Below, piece by piece: positions 1-46,290 of a stretch of 64,000 nucleotides of DNA. The stretch is taken from assembly GCF_040412425.1 (NCBI RefSeq), contig NC_089744.1, forward strand, positions 41,479,099 through 41,543,098, read 5' to 3'. Below the pieces are notes generated by a model. It was not told the DNA's origin and did no database searches. It saw only the letters and a list, made by a program, of their open reading frames with translations. Both the position numbers and the translations under genes were made by a program. This DNA is from Macrobrachium rosenbergii (Eukaryota > Arthropoda > Malacostraca > Decapoda > Palaemonidae). The number at the start of each line of letters is the position of its first letter. Within the stretch, counting starts at the first letter, position 1.

Positions 1-220
1 GCATGAAATATGGAAGAAGTTGGCATCGTTTGTGGACTTCCACCTCAGTAGTGAACGTTGCACTGATGTGAAAGATTTTTGCAGAGAATTTAGCAATTAC
101 TATAAGTTTTAGCAATTAAGAGGAGTATAAAAGTTCTCTGTTAATTTATGTCAATTAAGATTAGCTACGATAACAATTGTAGCGTTGTTGTTGTTATTGC
201 AGACGTCGCTATATCAATGG

Positions 221-223
<3 letters not shown>

Positions 224-296
<73 letters not shown>
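224..296. repeat. (AT)n microsatellite
   Basis: Pure TA dinucleotide run of about 36 copies. It generates the spurious YIYI-type reading frame on the minus strand. Confidence 0.98.
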
Positions 297-301
<5 letters not shown>

Positions 302-488
302 AACTTCCTCTCTGACTTGAGTTCGAATCCTTGCTTGGAATGAGTTAACTAATCGCATATTTGAGCTTGAATTTCGATTTTCTGTGGAAAATGTTTCCAA
401 GAAATACAGAAAATCACGAAGCTAAGAGTAGTCTGTGTTGTCTGTTTTCTGTGCAAGAAGTTCTGATGAAGAATGGAACTGGTAGCCA

Positions 489-490
<2 letters not shown>

Positions 491-565
<75 letters not shown>
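491..565. repeat. (AT)n microsatellite
   Basis: Pure AT run of about 37 copies followed by a short ATGT-rich stretch. It is the source of spurious YIYI reading frames on both strands. Confidence 0.98.
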
Positions 566-569
<4 letters not shown>

Positions 570-740
570 GAATGTATGTATGTATGTATTTTTGTATACA
601 GTGAATTTATGTATCTTGCCACGCACTTATTTCTCTGGGTACGCATGCTCAATACATGTATTTTTTCATTAGACGAAACGACCCCCTTCTTTTGCTAAAA
701 CCAGAATGAATAAAATTTACTCTATCTTATATTTTTTCAG

Positions 741-35372
<34,632 letters not shown>

Positions 35373-35631
35373 AATCATGGCAACACATCTGGTTTATCAA
35401 TACAGTTTTATTAGACTTAAGAGGTATATTTATTACAAGTACCTATTTGAATGTTATTGTACACTATGAATGTAAATACTGTCTTTATGAGCATATTTCC
35501 TTTATGATATGAAGATGTTTTAACACTTACTCTTCCTTCTAAAGAATCGTTTGTTTCATTTCAGTCCTTTGAAAAGGAAATGCATTGAGGATTAAAAGAG
35601 GTATGCATATGAATATAAAAATCCTTTTATT

Positions 35632-35637
35632 AATAAA
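35632..35637 (+). promoter_or_regulatory. Candidate polyadenylation signal of SLC22 transporter
   Basis: AATAAA 260 bases after the stop codon, just before a long (AT)n block. An ATTAAA at 35591 is an alternative. This rests on motif and position only. Confidence 0.45.
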
Positions 35638-35662
35638 GGCATATGCATACAAAAAAGTCAGT

Positions 35663-35666
<4 letters not shown>

Positions 35667-35731
<65 letters not shown>

Positions 35732-35774
35732 GTATATATATACATATACATTATTTATATATATACATATATAC

Positions 35775-35849
<75 letters not shown>

Positions 35850-35906
35850 AAAGAAGGCATCGTGCTTACCCCATACAAAAATGGGAAAAAAGCACGTTAA
35901 AGAAGA

Positions 35907-35995
<89 letters not shown>
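35667..35995. repeat. Three (AT)n blocks downstream of the SLC22 gene
   Basis: (AT)n at about 35667-35722, 35779-35847 and 35911-35990 with TATG-type interruptions. The 199-codon and other long frames over them are artefacts. Confidence 0.97.
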
Positions 35996-36003
<8 letters not shown>

Positions 36004-37060
36004 CTGTATACATAAAGAGTTAGACATCTTAATTCATCCACCCTGTTCCAGTAATACAGTGATGTGTGTAAACGATTCCGTAATGATAATTCCTAGACCT
36101 CTGCTTTTATTACGCAAACTCCCGGAATGTTACATCACTAGGGAAGCTATTACCTCAGCAAAAAACGTTTCGTCCAGAGCTTAACATTCAATAAAGCCAG
36201 ATTTCTCCTATGGGGAATTAATTAGAAACTGATTTATTGATATCGTATTTCACTTACTCAGGTGGGTCTAAGGCTTCATTGTGACCTGTATTGCTTGCAC
36301 TTGACCCTTTCAGGCCACTTTGTCAAGCAAAAGTCTGCTTTAGAATGTATCAATAAAAAATACATATCAGCCTTCAACACATTAGGTACCAGGTTGGCTA
36401 AGGCACCAGCCACCCATAGAGATACTACCACTAGGGAGCTTCAGGTTTCTTTTCAAGGCTGGCCACTACGGTCTGTTGTTGGGTCCCTCTTTGGTCATGG
36501 ACTTTTTTCAATTCCATCGCCAACTCAGAATAGTTGGCATATTCATTATATATCTGTTACTGTTGACACACTTCACAACTTTGAACAGCTACACTGCTTA
36601 CTCTTTTCAGTCTGTCCTTTATTGATATATAGAACAAACTCAATAACTTGGTAGGCATCTCGTCTAGGAGAAGGCTACTCCAAAGTAAACCACTGTTCTT
36701 CAGTCTTGGATGGTACTATAGCCTTTGTTCTGGGGTCTTCCACTGTTTAGGACCGAAGTTCCCTTACCTGGGGGTATACTCAAGCACACTTTTCTGTGAG
36801 TTACCTCTTCCTCTTATTTTTCAAACGGCATGTAAGGTCAGCTTAGTAGAACGACCGAGCATTCCTGGTAAGTTGAGCAAGAGGTTGCCTCGCCCTTATC
36901 ATTCTCTTTTTCTTTATCTTTACCCATGACTTCATTTTCAAAACCATCACTACTGTCCTTCCTTCAGTGTCTGGCAAGTCTGGAGATGTATTTGCCTTGC
37001 TGGGTGTGCCGACTCCTCCCAGTTGACCAGTTTCATTCCAGAGTTAGTTTTGGTTTAAGA
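35996..37060. other. Intergenic sequence left of the decayed LINE
   Basis: No gene is recognised. Frames at 36262-36654 and 36648-36929 show no family resemblance. The right part may be degenerate 5' or ORF1 region of the LINE that begins clearly at about 37060. Confidence 0.5.
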
Positions 37061-39780
37061 ACTGATTTTCCATGCCAGAATTGTTTCTGTTATTATTTTT
37101 GTTAAGTTTGCAAATATTCCTTGATGCTTGTTTTACATGTTGCTGCTTCTGTTTTGGCAACATTGAACTTAATCGTAGTCCATGGATGCGATCACAAGAA
37201 TGTATTTTATATAGCAATGCCTGTGGATTAAATACGAATAAAAAGGGACTTGCGTGTTGCTGCTGTCAGTTTTGATATCCCCTTTTGTTTTGAAACTCTT
37301 GTGACTGATTTGCGATACATTAGAGATCCATTGATTCCAAGGTTTAGGAAGCCCATTATACTAAAGCTTAATGCCATTCCAAGGGCCTTTGGAATGGCTT
37401 TGTATATTAAAGAGGGTTTCTGTGCACCTCATAGGCCACTGTATGAGTGTGGATGTCATGAAACACACATGGAAGACTGATAAATCTTTGTGTTTTTGCT
37501 AGCAGTAGGAACCCAGATATGGAAGCTGGCTCCAAGTCTCGTTCCATTTTCGTTGTGATCACAATGAATGGCTGAACTCAGTTACTGCCACAGACAATCA
37601 CTGTGTTGCTGCTTTAGAATTTTCCATTATTTCTGGATGTGAGCAATTAATAAATGAGCCCACACACCAATCGGGCACTGTCTTGACCTTGTATTCACAG
37701 ATGTTACAGGGGTTATATCTTTTTGAGTAGGTTCGCCGGTAGGCTTCTCTAACCACAGTTTGGTGAAGGCTAATGTGGAGCAATATTTGTGGAAGTCTGA
37801 ATATTATTGAGTGCTTAACTGATAATCTTAAGGCTATTATTGAGAGGAGAATTCCTTCTAAAATCCTAAAGTTTCGTCTTAAAGATAAGCTATGATTTAA
37901 TGCTGCATGTAAGCTTGCCTGTCTTGAAAAACAAGAAGCTTATCATTTATGGAGGAACAATCGATCAGAATTTCTATGGTGCAATTTCACTGAGCATATT
38001 AGTCAAACTCGGGTTGTCTATGAGAATGTGAAGGTTTTGCTCTCCAGTGGTGATGGCCATAAGTGGTGGTCTGCCCTCTCAAGTCATCACTCTGGAATTG
38101 ATTCAAGCATGCCTCCCCTTGTAGGGGCTGATGTAACAGCTTTACATTGCCCTAAACAGAAGGCTGAACTTTTGGCTCAAGTTTTTGTAAGCAAACAGTG
38201 TGGCGAGTCCTTGTGTTGCCTCAGTCACGTTTTCCAGAGCCTAAGTTGTGTTCAGTGGCCTGCAGATCCAGAGAAGTCGGAACTTTGCTTCTGGGCCTTG
38301 ACAGTTACAGCAGCATAGACCTTAATAAAATCTTTCCCATTGCTTTTTAAAAATACTGCTTATTTCATTGTTCCTAAGATTAGTAGGCCTGTTTTAGAAG
38401 ATTACTTAGACTTGCAAGTTTTCCTTCTGTTTGGAGTAGGGGAAACATTGCTGCATCCCCTAAGGGACTAAGTTTGTCATCATGCCCCTCAAAATATAGG
38501 CTGATTTCAGTTACCCCCGATTTATCTAAGGGTTTTGAGAAGCTGCTTTCTAAGTGTCTTTGTAGGTTTGTTGAATAAAATAACATTCTACTGTCATTGC
38601 AGTTTGGGTTTCATAACGTCCTTGGTACTTGTGATGCACTTGTCAATACGTACCTTCTTGCAGATTGCTCTTTATGACAGTGCTGAGACACACAGTCGGT
38701 TTAGTTTTTAGTGCAACCTTTAACCGTGTGAATTGTGAAGCTCTACTGTATAAGCTAAGATTAATGGGAATTGGTGGTTCATTTATTACTATTTTAAATG
38801 AATATATAATAGGCAGAGCTCAAGGAGTCTGTGTTGCTGGCCAGTATAGTAGCTTTGGTAATGTCGTTTCTGGTGTTCCTCAAGTAAGTTTTCTGTAACC
38901 TTTTCTACTTATTATATATACAATACTAGTAATATGTGACAAGGTCTGGAGAACAAACTGATTTCATATGCTGAAGATGCTGCTCTTCTACCTGTTGTTC
39001 CTTCTCTGTGTCTTAGGTTTGATGTTGCTGAATCCTTGAATAGAGATCTGGCACATATTCATGAGTGGAGTGGGCTTTGGGGCATGAAGTTTAACTCTTC
39101 TAAATCTCAGAGTATGATGAGTTAGTCGATCTAGAATACTTCTGCCGATCTAGAATACTTCTGCCTTTGCATCTTGATTTACATTGAAATGGTGTTGTTT
39201 TAAATGTCAGTGACTCTTTTAAGACTGTAAGTGTGTAACACTTGATAAGAAATTGACTTTTGAGAGGCATATAAGTAATGTTGCTTCCTTTGTTTCTCAA
39301 AAGTTGGTATCCTGCAGAAATGTCTCAGAATGTTTGGGATGTAGCTCTTTTGACTAAGTGTTTTAACGCTTTTTCATCTTCCTTGCCTGGAGTACTGTTC
39401 TTCAGTGCGGCCTATGGGTGCTGACTCTCATCCCAAACTCTTGGATAGAGTTATGTCATCAGTCAAGTTTATTTTGCCAACTCTTGATATTGACTTGTGG
39501 CATAGATATAAAATGAGGTCATTATATTCATTGTATAAAATGTTCTACAACAACAAACATCCTCTGCACTCTTCTTTACCTGTCCTAGCTCTAGAAAATT
39601 CATTCCTGCTCTCTGCTGACGGTCTCTTGTATTCAGGTGTATTGGTTTCATATTCTGTTCTCTCATATTTTTTTATTTATCACCTTTGCCTAGATCTTGT
39701 CTCTCTCTGCAAGCTGATTTCCCTTTAGAACCCTCTTGGCTTTATAGTCTGTTAACTCTAACCATAAGGGTTTTCAGCTC
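37060..39780 (+). pseudogene. Decayed CR1/L2-like LINE: 2A-like motif, AP endonuclease and reverse transcriptase remnants
   Basis: A hydrophobic stretch (ELFLLLFLLSL) leads to GNIELNRSPWM (37156-37182 for GNIELNRSP), the position and shape of a 2A-like G-D-I-E-x-N-P-G-P with three changes. Then come endonuclease-like blocks: ETLVTDLRYI and AIPRAFGMALYIKEGF (about 37270-37410), and GCEQLINEPTHQSGT (about 37635-37680). The linker has KWWSALSSH. The RT has a YRLISVTPDLSKGFEKLLSKCL block (38500-38560), QFGFHNVLGTCDAL (38600-38640) and VVSGVPQ (about 38865). The C-terminal part lies at 39405-39610. Multiple stops and shifts make it non-functional. Related to, but diverged from, the element at 9130-10850. 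Confidence 0.75.
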
Positions 39781-39849
39781 AAGTAAGGAAAGAAAGATAG
39801 AGCACAAACTACAGAAGGGCTGATTTTTTTACTTTTTTAGAAATAGGTC

Positions 39850-40115
39850 CCCTACTTACAGCAGAGGATCTGTTCCAGCACCACGCCGTAAATTGATTTC
39901 CACCGTAAATCGGTGCTTTGCCGTTATCGGGGCTTTAACGGCGCCGTAACTTGATGTTTATCGCTGTAACTTGATGTTGCATCAAGTTACAACACCATGG
40001 GCGCCGTTAACTTGAAGCCAATTCGTGCCGTTAGTGCCGTCAACGGCGCAGAAAAAGCGCCATAAGATCAGATCTGCCGTAAGTCATGTCGCCATAAGTC
40101 TGTGACGCACTCAAC
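39850..40115. repeat. Short repeat rich in GCCGTAA/GCCGTTA motifs and palindromes
   Basis: About ten variants of GCCGTAA, GCCGTTA or GCCATAA occur in 250 bases. Palindromic cores include TAACTTGATGTTGCATCAAGTTA-like pairing at about 39969-39991. It is non-coding and unlike its AT-rich surroundings. Probably a dispersed palindromic repeat. Confidence 0.5.
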
Positions 40116-40177
40116 AGTATCTTAGTTGAATGTTATCAGTATGTTATGCCTATAAAATCTGAAATTAAAATTGTTAT

Positions 40178-40640
40178 CAGACTGCAGCTACAGAAACAGA
40201 ACTGAGAACTTTGCAAGGCACCTTAAGAAATACTGGACAGGAAATTAAAGAGATTGTGTCAGATGTGCAGAAAACAGGAACCAAGAGTAGTGAGGCAAAG
40301 TACAGAGGTCTCTCAAATTTTGTTCCTGAGTGCTGCTGGTCAGTGCTGCAAAAAGAGCCCATGTAAAGAGAGGAAGAGGTTCGTGAGGTTGTTTCGCTAT
40401 GCCCGAAGGCAAGTATGATGATAAGCAATCGCAAGAAGTAATAAAAAAAAAGATGAAATTTAGAAGCCCTTCTGCCAGACAACATTGGTAAATCAAAAGT
40501 AGAAAAAATTAGTAAGAAAAATATAACAGAAATAGATATTAAGAAGCTTATTAAAAGCTTGACTAATATCGTCATTAGACATTCATACTGTCTGTTAATA
40601 CATACAAGAAATAGAAGTGTCCTGTGAGAGTTATGAGTAC
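40178..40640 (+). pseudogene. Coding-like stretch, unidentified, with stops
   Basis: The + frame from 40185 reads 59 codons without stop (ATETELRTLQGTLRN..., ...GLSNFVPECCWSVLQKEP), hits TAA, then continues plausibly (REEEVREVVSLCPKAS) before further stops. About 40478-40560 reads LEALLPDNIGKSKVEKISKK and then TEIDIKKLIKSL in another frame. The amphipathic, charged character looks like decayed coding sequence. A CAG precedes it. I do not recognise the family; the 156-codon minus-strand frame over the same bases looks like its shadow. Confidence 0.3.
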
Positions 40641-40734
40641 CATACATGCATTAACACTTCAAGAAAATAAAAGACTCTGTGCCAGAAATACATGTACATG
40701 TATATATATATACATATATATATACTATATGTAT

Positions 40735-41572
40735 ATTATATGATAAATAAAGACAAAATCCACGAAGGAAAGAGAAACAATGGATTGCTGCAAGGTCCTC
40801 CGACTGTCGTCCTTTACTTAGCAGACTGAAGAAATATAAAAAATAAGTTTACTAAGAAAGCTCATATAAATGACAGATGGGGATTACAAAGGAAAAAATA
40901 TGTACCTGAAATCCAACACAACTGAACAATTAGTAGAACTGCCAAAACAGGGTTAAATACTTAAGAGGTTTTATAACGGATAAGGATCAACTATTCAGAG
41001 GCAGATACAGGACAATTAGAAGATTATACAAGGAGGTGACTGACCACCAAAAAATGTAATAAAGTACAGCTCAATAATTCCCTTATTTTGTAAACAATAA
41101 CAATTTTTGCAAGACGAACTTTTCGACAAATAAAGAATTACATTAAACATACGAATACGAGAAAATATATATAAGGTAACTAATTTGTAATTAAGTCAGT
41201 GATTTTATCTTTCAGGTCATTCTTGAACATTTTTCTAATACAGGGGCCCAAATAAATGCCAGGGCTAAGGTTAAAATTACAGCTGGAAGTAAGCTGTATA
41301 ATAGTGGATTCTGAAAGATTTCTTGAAGAGAAATCTTTTGATCTGGCAACCATTGAACTTTCAGTCCAATTTATCTTGTGAGCAGGCAAAACAGCTAAAA
41401 TATCGTCCATATCTATACCACTTTAAAGGAGTATAAATGGTATTAGGTAAATATCGTTTGTCAAAAATGTCCAAATACAAGTTTGAGAGGAGTCGGGATA
41501 AAGGGTTGCCCATTGCCATACCAAACGTTTGTTGGTAAAATTCACCATTGAAAAATATCATGTATTCTCTTT
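40735..41572 (-). mobile_element. Penelope-like element fragment, minus copy
   Basis: Minus-strand frames give FNGEFYQQTFGMAMGNPLSRLLSNLYLDIF (RT motif region B, 41560-41470), then YRY and, in a shifted frame, MDDILAVLPAH (RT motif C, about 41410). This joins directly to KINWTESSMVARSKDFSSRN..ES, the second half of the GIY-YIG endonuclease region, so the part between RT and endonuclease is deleted. A 3' non-coding part runs to about 40735. The M-A-M-G-x-P-L-S motif and the RT to GIY-YIG order are typical of Penelope-like elements. Confidence 0.8.
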
Positions 41573-42930
41573 TAAAGTGGTATAGGTATGTTGATATTTT
41601 AGCTGTTTTGCCTGCTGGCATTGATGTAAATGATTTACTCTAATTTGAATAACCAGGTACCATCCATTAAGTTTACTTTATAATTAGGAAAAGACAATTG
41701 CTTCCCTTTCTTAGACGTTTTAATACATAGAGAACCATTTCAACGCAAATTCATTATTTATAGGAAACCAACCAACTTAACTTATGTCCATTTTTATTCA
41801 GGCCATCACCTCGGTATCAAAATATCCATTTTTTCTTCTATGTTTTTACGAGCTTTGCGCATTGTCAGTCCCCAGTATTTGGATCAAGAAACAGAATACA
41901 TAAGAAAAATAGGGACAGATTTTGTTATCCTTAACATATACTAGATATTTGTTATAATAAAGCCCACAAAAAGTTTTATAGTGAAAGTAACGTGGAGGAA
42001 GAAACCCCCTAAGAATAGTCTTAGCTTCCTTTATTTTAGCAGTTTTGAAAACATAAAATCATTGTTAAAATTTTTAATGTCAACCTCGTTTTTCTCTATA
42101 ATAACACACTAAAAGGAATGTTAATAAAAAATAGCCCCAAAAAAACAACAACATATAATATATAAAATTCCATGTTTGTTTGGACTGCCCCTTTTTATAT
42201 ACTGGCCAATCTAGCAAAGATTTAGATGTACACATTAAGCAACATAAGCATTCAGTCAAAACTGGACAAACATCCAATGCTATATTCATTCACTTAAGTA
42301 AAAACTCTCACATGATAAACTGGACTGAAAGTTCAGTGATTGCCAGATCGAAAGATTTCTCTTCAAGAAATCTTTTGGAATCAGCAGTTATACAGTTTAC
42401 TTCCAGCTGTAATTTTAACCTTAGCCCCGGCATGTATTATTTGGATCCCTGTATTAGAAAAATGTTGAAGAATGACCTAAAAGATAAAATCACTGATTTA
42501 ATTAAAATTATTTACCTGATATATATTTTCTACGTATTTGTATGTTTAATATAATTTTCTATTTGTAAAAACGTTCATCTTGCAAAAATTGTTACTGTTT
42601 ACAAAAGAAAAAGAGAATTATTGAGTAGTACTTTTATAACATTTTTAGGTGGTCAGTCACCCCCTTGTATAATCTTCTAATTGTCCTGTCCCTGCTTCTG
42701 AACGGTTGATCCTAATCCTTTGTAAAACCTCTTAAATATTTAACCCTGTTTTGGCAGTTCTACTAATTCTTCAATTGTGCTGGATTCCAGGTACATATTT
42801 TTTCCTTTGTAATCCCCGTGTGTCATTTATATGAGCTTTCTTTGTAAACTTATTTTATATTTCTTCAGTCTGCTAATGTTGTTTCTCTTTCCTTTGTGGA
42901 TTTTGTCTTTATTTATATATTCATCGCATT
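41573..42930 (+). mobile_element. Penelope-like element fragment, plus copy, head-to-head with the minus copy
   Basis: Starts at RT motif C (YRYVD-ILAVLPAGIDVNDLL, 41578-41638), continues with FLDVLIHREPFQRKFIIYRKPTNLTYVHFYSGHH and KISIFSSMFLRALRIVSP (frameshifted), and then the GIY-YIG region at 42180-42545: CPFLYTGQSSKDLDVHIKQHK ... INWTESSVIARSKDF...LLES. The usual catalytic Arg appears replaced (DVHI), and Y-I-G is Y-T-G. The 3' part 42290-42930 is the inverted counterpart of 41390-40735. Dead copy. Confidence 0.8.
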
Positions 42931-43109
42931 CCATATTTTCGTGATTTTATTATACATTATATTATATCATAATATATATTATATATATATATTATATATA
43001 TATATACATGCTTAACTGGCAAAGAATTTCTTTTCTTTTCGTTAATTGCTTATGACACTTTTAACTCTCAATGGACACTTCTAATATTTCCTGTATTCTT
43101 AACATCAGG

Positions 43110-44350
43110 ACTGAAGTCTGAAAGATAAACCAACAGCCGTTTCTGCCATTAAACAATGACCTTTTTCAGTTCCACACTAGATCTGCAATGGAACTTCGCT
43201 CTAATATACAGGAGAATACAGCCGAAAGTTGATTGAAAAGCAAGAATCTAAAATGAAAATTAAAAAAAGAATTATAATTCAGAAAACTATAAATGCACAG
43301 TCCAGGACGCTTATCTACAAATCCACGGCTCCTGAGAGTCTCAAAAGGCAGCAGCCACTCTGCGCTCAGTAGCCTGTATGAGAGACTTTCACGCCTCCTC
43401 CGAATTTTAATCTGCGTAACAAGCTGATCCCACAAAAGGGCGACTGTGCTTATCACAAGGAAGACCACCAGTGTCCAGACTAGTTGACTGAAAGGCTTTC
43501 ACAGTTCAAATTTGCAGACGACGTCGGTCCCAGTTTCTTGAATCTTCCAGGGACGACGATGTTTCCCTTGACAAGAGTGGTTGTCAGTCTGGGTTGGCTG
43601 AAGACCTTCCAGCAGTACTCAGTTGCTGTTGCGGTCTCCCTCTTCCCGTGATAGAGCAGCTTCTCCACTTTCATCCAAAGATATCCATCCAAAAAAAAAA
43701 AAAAGGAAGACTCTCAGAAAGTATGATTAAAATGCAGAAAGATAGTCTTTCTGCTTTTTAATCATACTTTCTGAGAGTCTTTCTTTTTTTCTTCAAGTGC
43801 TACTGCACATTTGGTATCTGTAAATTGCTGGGAACACTGCCATCATCTCCAGTACTTATGTCTACAAGGTTGAAGACTAAAGGAATAACAAATAACTATG
43901 ATGCTTTGTTTATTCATTACCCAAGCCGACGAGTGTTATTGTTCGGAGCTGTGAAGTTTATATTAAATTTTCATTCCAGATTCTGGATTTTTAATAAAAT
44001 TTTTGGCTGTACTCTCCTATATATTTGAATATAATTCCATTGTAAGTCTAGTGTAGCCTTGAAACGGCCATGGGTTAATGGCTGAAGCAGGGAGTCTGGG
44101 ACCATAGTGTTTGCTTATTTTAATTCGGAAGAGGCATGAAAGCCCCTCAGTGTAAAGAGTGCTGGGCACAGAGTGGCTGCAGAATTTTAGGACAATTTGG
44201 AGCCGGGGAATGTGCAGAGAAGCATATTCACCTGTAAAATGTATTAATCTTCATTTTTCAGAACTGAAATTTGTTTAGATTTAATTTTAGATTCTTGTTT
44301 TAACCACCATTTGTTGGCAATCCCTTACACATCAGAGAGCAGTTCCTTTG
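43110..44350. repeat. Inverted-repeat region of dispersed sequence with central hairpin
   Basis: Sequence at 43150-43270 reappears inverted at about 43965-44090 (shared GGCTGTA.TCTCCT.TATAT and ATTCCATTG). A piece related to 43330-43410 also lies at about 44130-44190 (GCACAGAGTGGCTGC). Minus frames of 70 and 100 codons (43480-43692, 43166-43468) show no known domain. Probably copies of one unclassified interspersed element arranged head to head. Confidence 0.5.
43706..43785. repeat. Near-perfect 37-bp hairpin with 3-base loop
   Basis: The left arm 43706-43742 (core GACTCTCAGAAAGTATGATT) pairs with 43746-43784 through loop TAG at 43743-43745, with only one mismatch and one bulge. It lies at the centre of the inverted-repeat region, where two copies meet. 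Confidence 0.9.
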
Positions 44351-44533
44351 TAGATGTAAGAAGGCCACAGGTTAATAGGTGGAACAGCAGTCGACTTAAG
44401 AATTTCAAAAATAGATCAATATAGTGGCAGTTTTGTTTATCCTTTCAAGAATGCAGCCCTGAAAATAAGAAGTACAGGAAATATTAGAAATTCTGCCAGG
44501 TAGTTGTAAGGGCCACATCTTCATAGCCCTTTA

Positions 44534-44648
<115 letters not shown>

Positions 44649-44756
44649 AATATAATATATATAATATATATATATGCATGTATGTATATACATAAACAAA
44701 CATTAATCTACAAATGTCGTTTAACATCCACTTCACAGGAATAAAACTTGAAGGCC

Positions 44757-45013
44757 CCGTAGTGTGGTGGTTCCATCAGGTAGAGTTGTGGCCTTGCACT
44801 CGCTAGGTCCGAGTTCGACTCTCCGTCCGGCTAATGAAGAGTTAGAGGAATTTATTTCTTGCGATAGAAATTCATTTCTCGCTATAATGTGGTTCGGATT
44901 CCACAATAAGCTGTAGGTCCCGTTGCTAAGTAACCAATTGGTTCTTAGCCACGTTAAATAAGTCTAATCCTTCGGGCTAGCCCTAGGAGAGCTGGTAATT
45001 AGCTCAGTGGTCT
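44757..45013 (+). repeat. SINE-like family A, copy 2
   Basis: Matches 23303-23556 over its whole length. B-box-like GAGTTCGACTCTC at 44811-44823; the same internal blocks follow, ending AGCTCAGTGGTCT. A family B copy begins 25 bases downstream. Confidence 0.75.
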
Positions 45014-45038
45014 GGTAAAACTAAGGTATACTTAACTT

Positions 45039-45314
45039 AGTGCACCTCATGCGGTGCACTGCAGGGATTACTTGAGGCTCTTTACAGCGTCCCTTCGGCC
45101 CCAAGCTGCAACCCCTTTCTTACCTTTTACTGTACATCCTTTCATATTCTCTTCCTTCCATCTTACTTTCCACCCTCTCTCAATAATTGTTCCACAGTGC
45201 AACTGCGAGGTTTTCCTCCTGTTACACATTTCAGACCTTTTTATTGTCAATTTCCGTTTCAGCGCAGAATGACCTCAAAGGTGTCAGCGCTTGGCCTTTG
45301 GCCTAAATTCCATA
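45039..45314 (+). repeat. Dispersed repeat family B, copy 2
   Basis: Matches 26623-26880. It directly follows the SINE-like family A copy and precedes the tandem-repeat block. Confidence 0.7.
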
Positions 45315-45431
45315 TTTTATTCTATTATATAAAACCGAAGGGGAATTGTCAGTGATAAGCAATTCGTTACCAGGGAGACTTGAACTCTCGACAGTGATGA
45401 CTGCAAACAACAGTGACGATATTTTACATAG

Positions 45432-45547
45432 GTCTACCAAATTGATCTCCGTTACATAGGCAACCAAATTGAACTTGGTTACACAGGTAACCAAATTGAT
45501 CTCAGTTACATTGGTCTTCCAAATTGATCTCTGTTACATAGGTCTAT
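45432..45547. repeat. 27-bp minisatellite, four copies
   Basis: AAATTGATCTC-type units start at 45439, 45466, 45493 and 45521, spaced 27, 27 and 28, each with GTTACATAGG or a close variant. Confidence 0.85.
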
Positions 45548-45751
45548 ATTGCAATTCAAAATTACATATTTTTTTGAAAGATAATGCAATACTAAATTCC
45601 ATAAATTTGTTAATTAAATATTTTACATTACACCATAAATTTGTGAAATAATTGCAGTACAAAATCCCATAGATTTTGAAAAATAAATATATTACGATAC
45701 AGAATTCCAGAAATATGTGAGATATATTACAATGAAAAATTCCATAACTTT
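45535..45751. repeat. Outlying degenerate copies of the 35-bp satellite
   Basis: Irregular units with TTGCAGTACAAAATCCCATA and ACAGAATTCCAGAAATAT, clearly related to the main array but more diverged. They end where a LINE 3' end is inserted. Confidence 0.75.

Positions 45752-46290
<539 letters not shown>

Larger units (their letters stand above)
1..740. other. Probable intron upstream of first visible SLC22 exon
   Basis: No gene is recognised here. The stretch ends in a pyrimidine-rich tract and AG at 739-740, the acceptor of the first visible transporter exon, so at least its right part is intron. It contains two long (AT)n tracts. Exon(s) for the transporter's N-terminus and first membrane helix must lie left of base 1, because no suitable coding sequence is seen here. 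Confidence 0.6.

Noticed and set aside
36262..36929. 130- and 93-codon + strand frames as genes
   Set aside because: No recognisable domain; they sit directly upstream of a decayed LINE and are more likely degenerate repeat sequence.
40177..40647. 156-codon minus-strand frame with hydrophobic segments as a membrane protein
   Set aside because: It appears to be the complement of decayed coding-like sequence on the + strand; hydrophobicity comes from reading Lys/Glu-rich codons in reverse.
43166..43692. Minus-strand frames of 100 and 70 codons as a novel gene
   Set aside because: They lie within an inverted-repeat region of interspersed sequence and show no conserved domain or initiation/splice logic.
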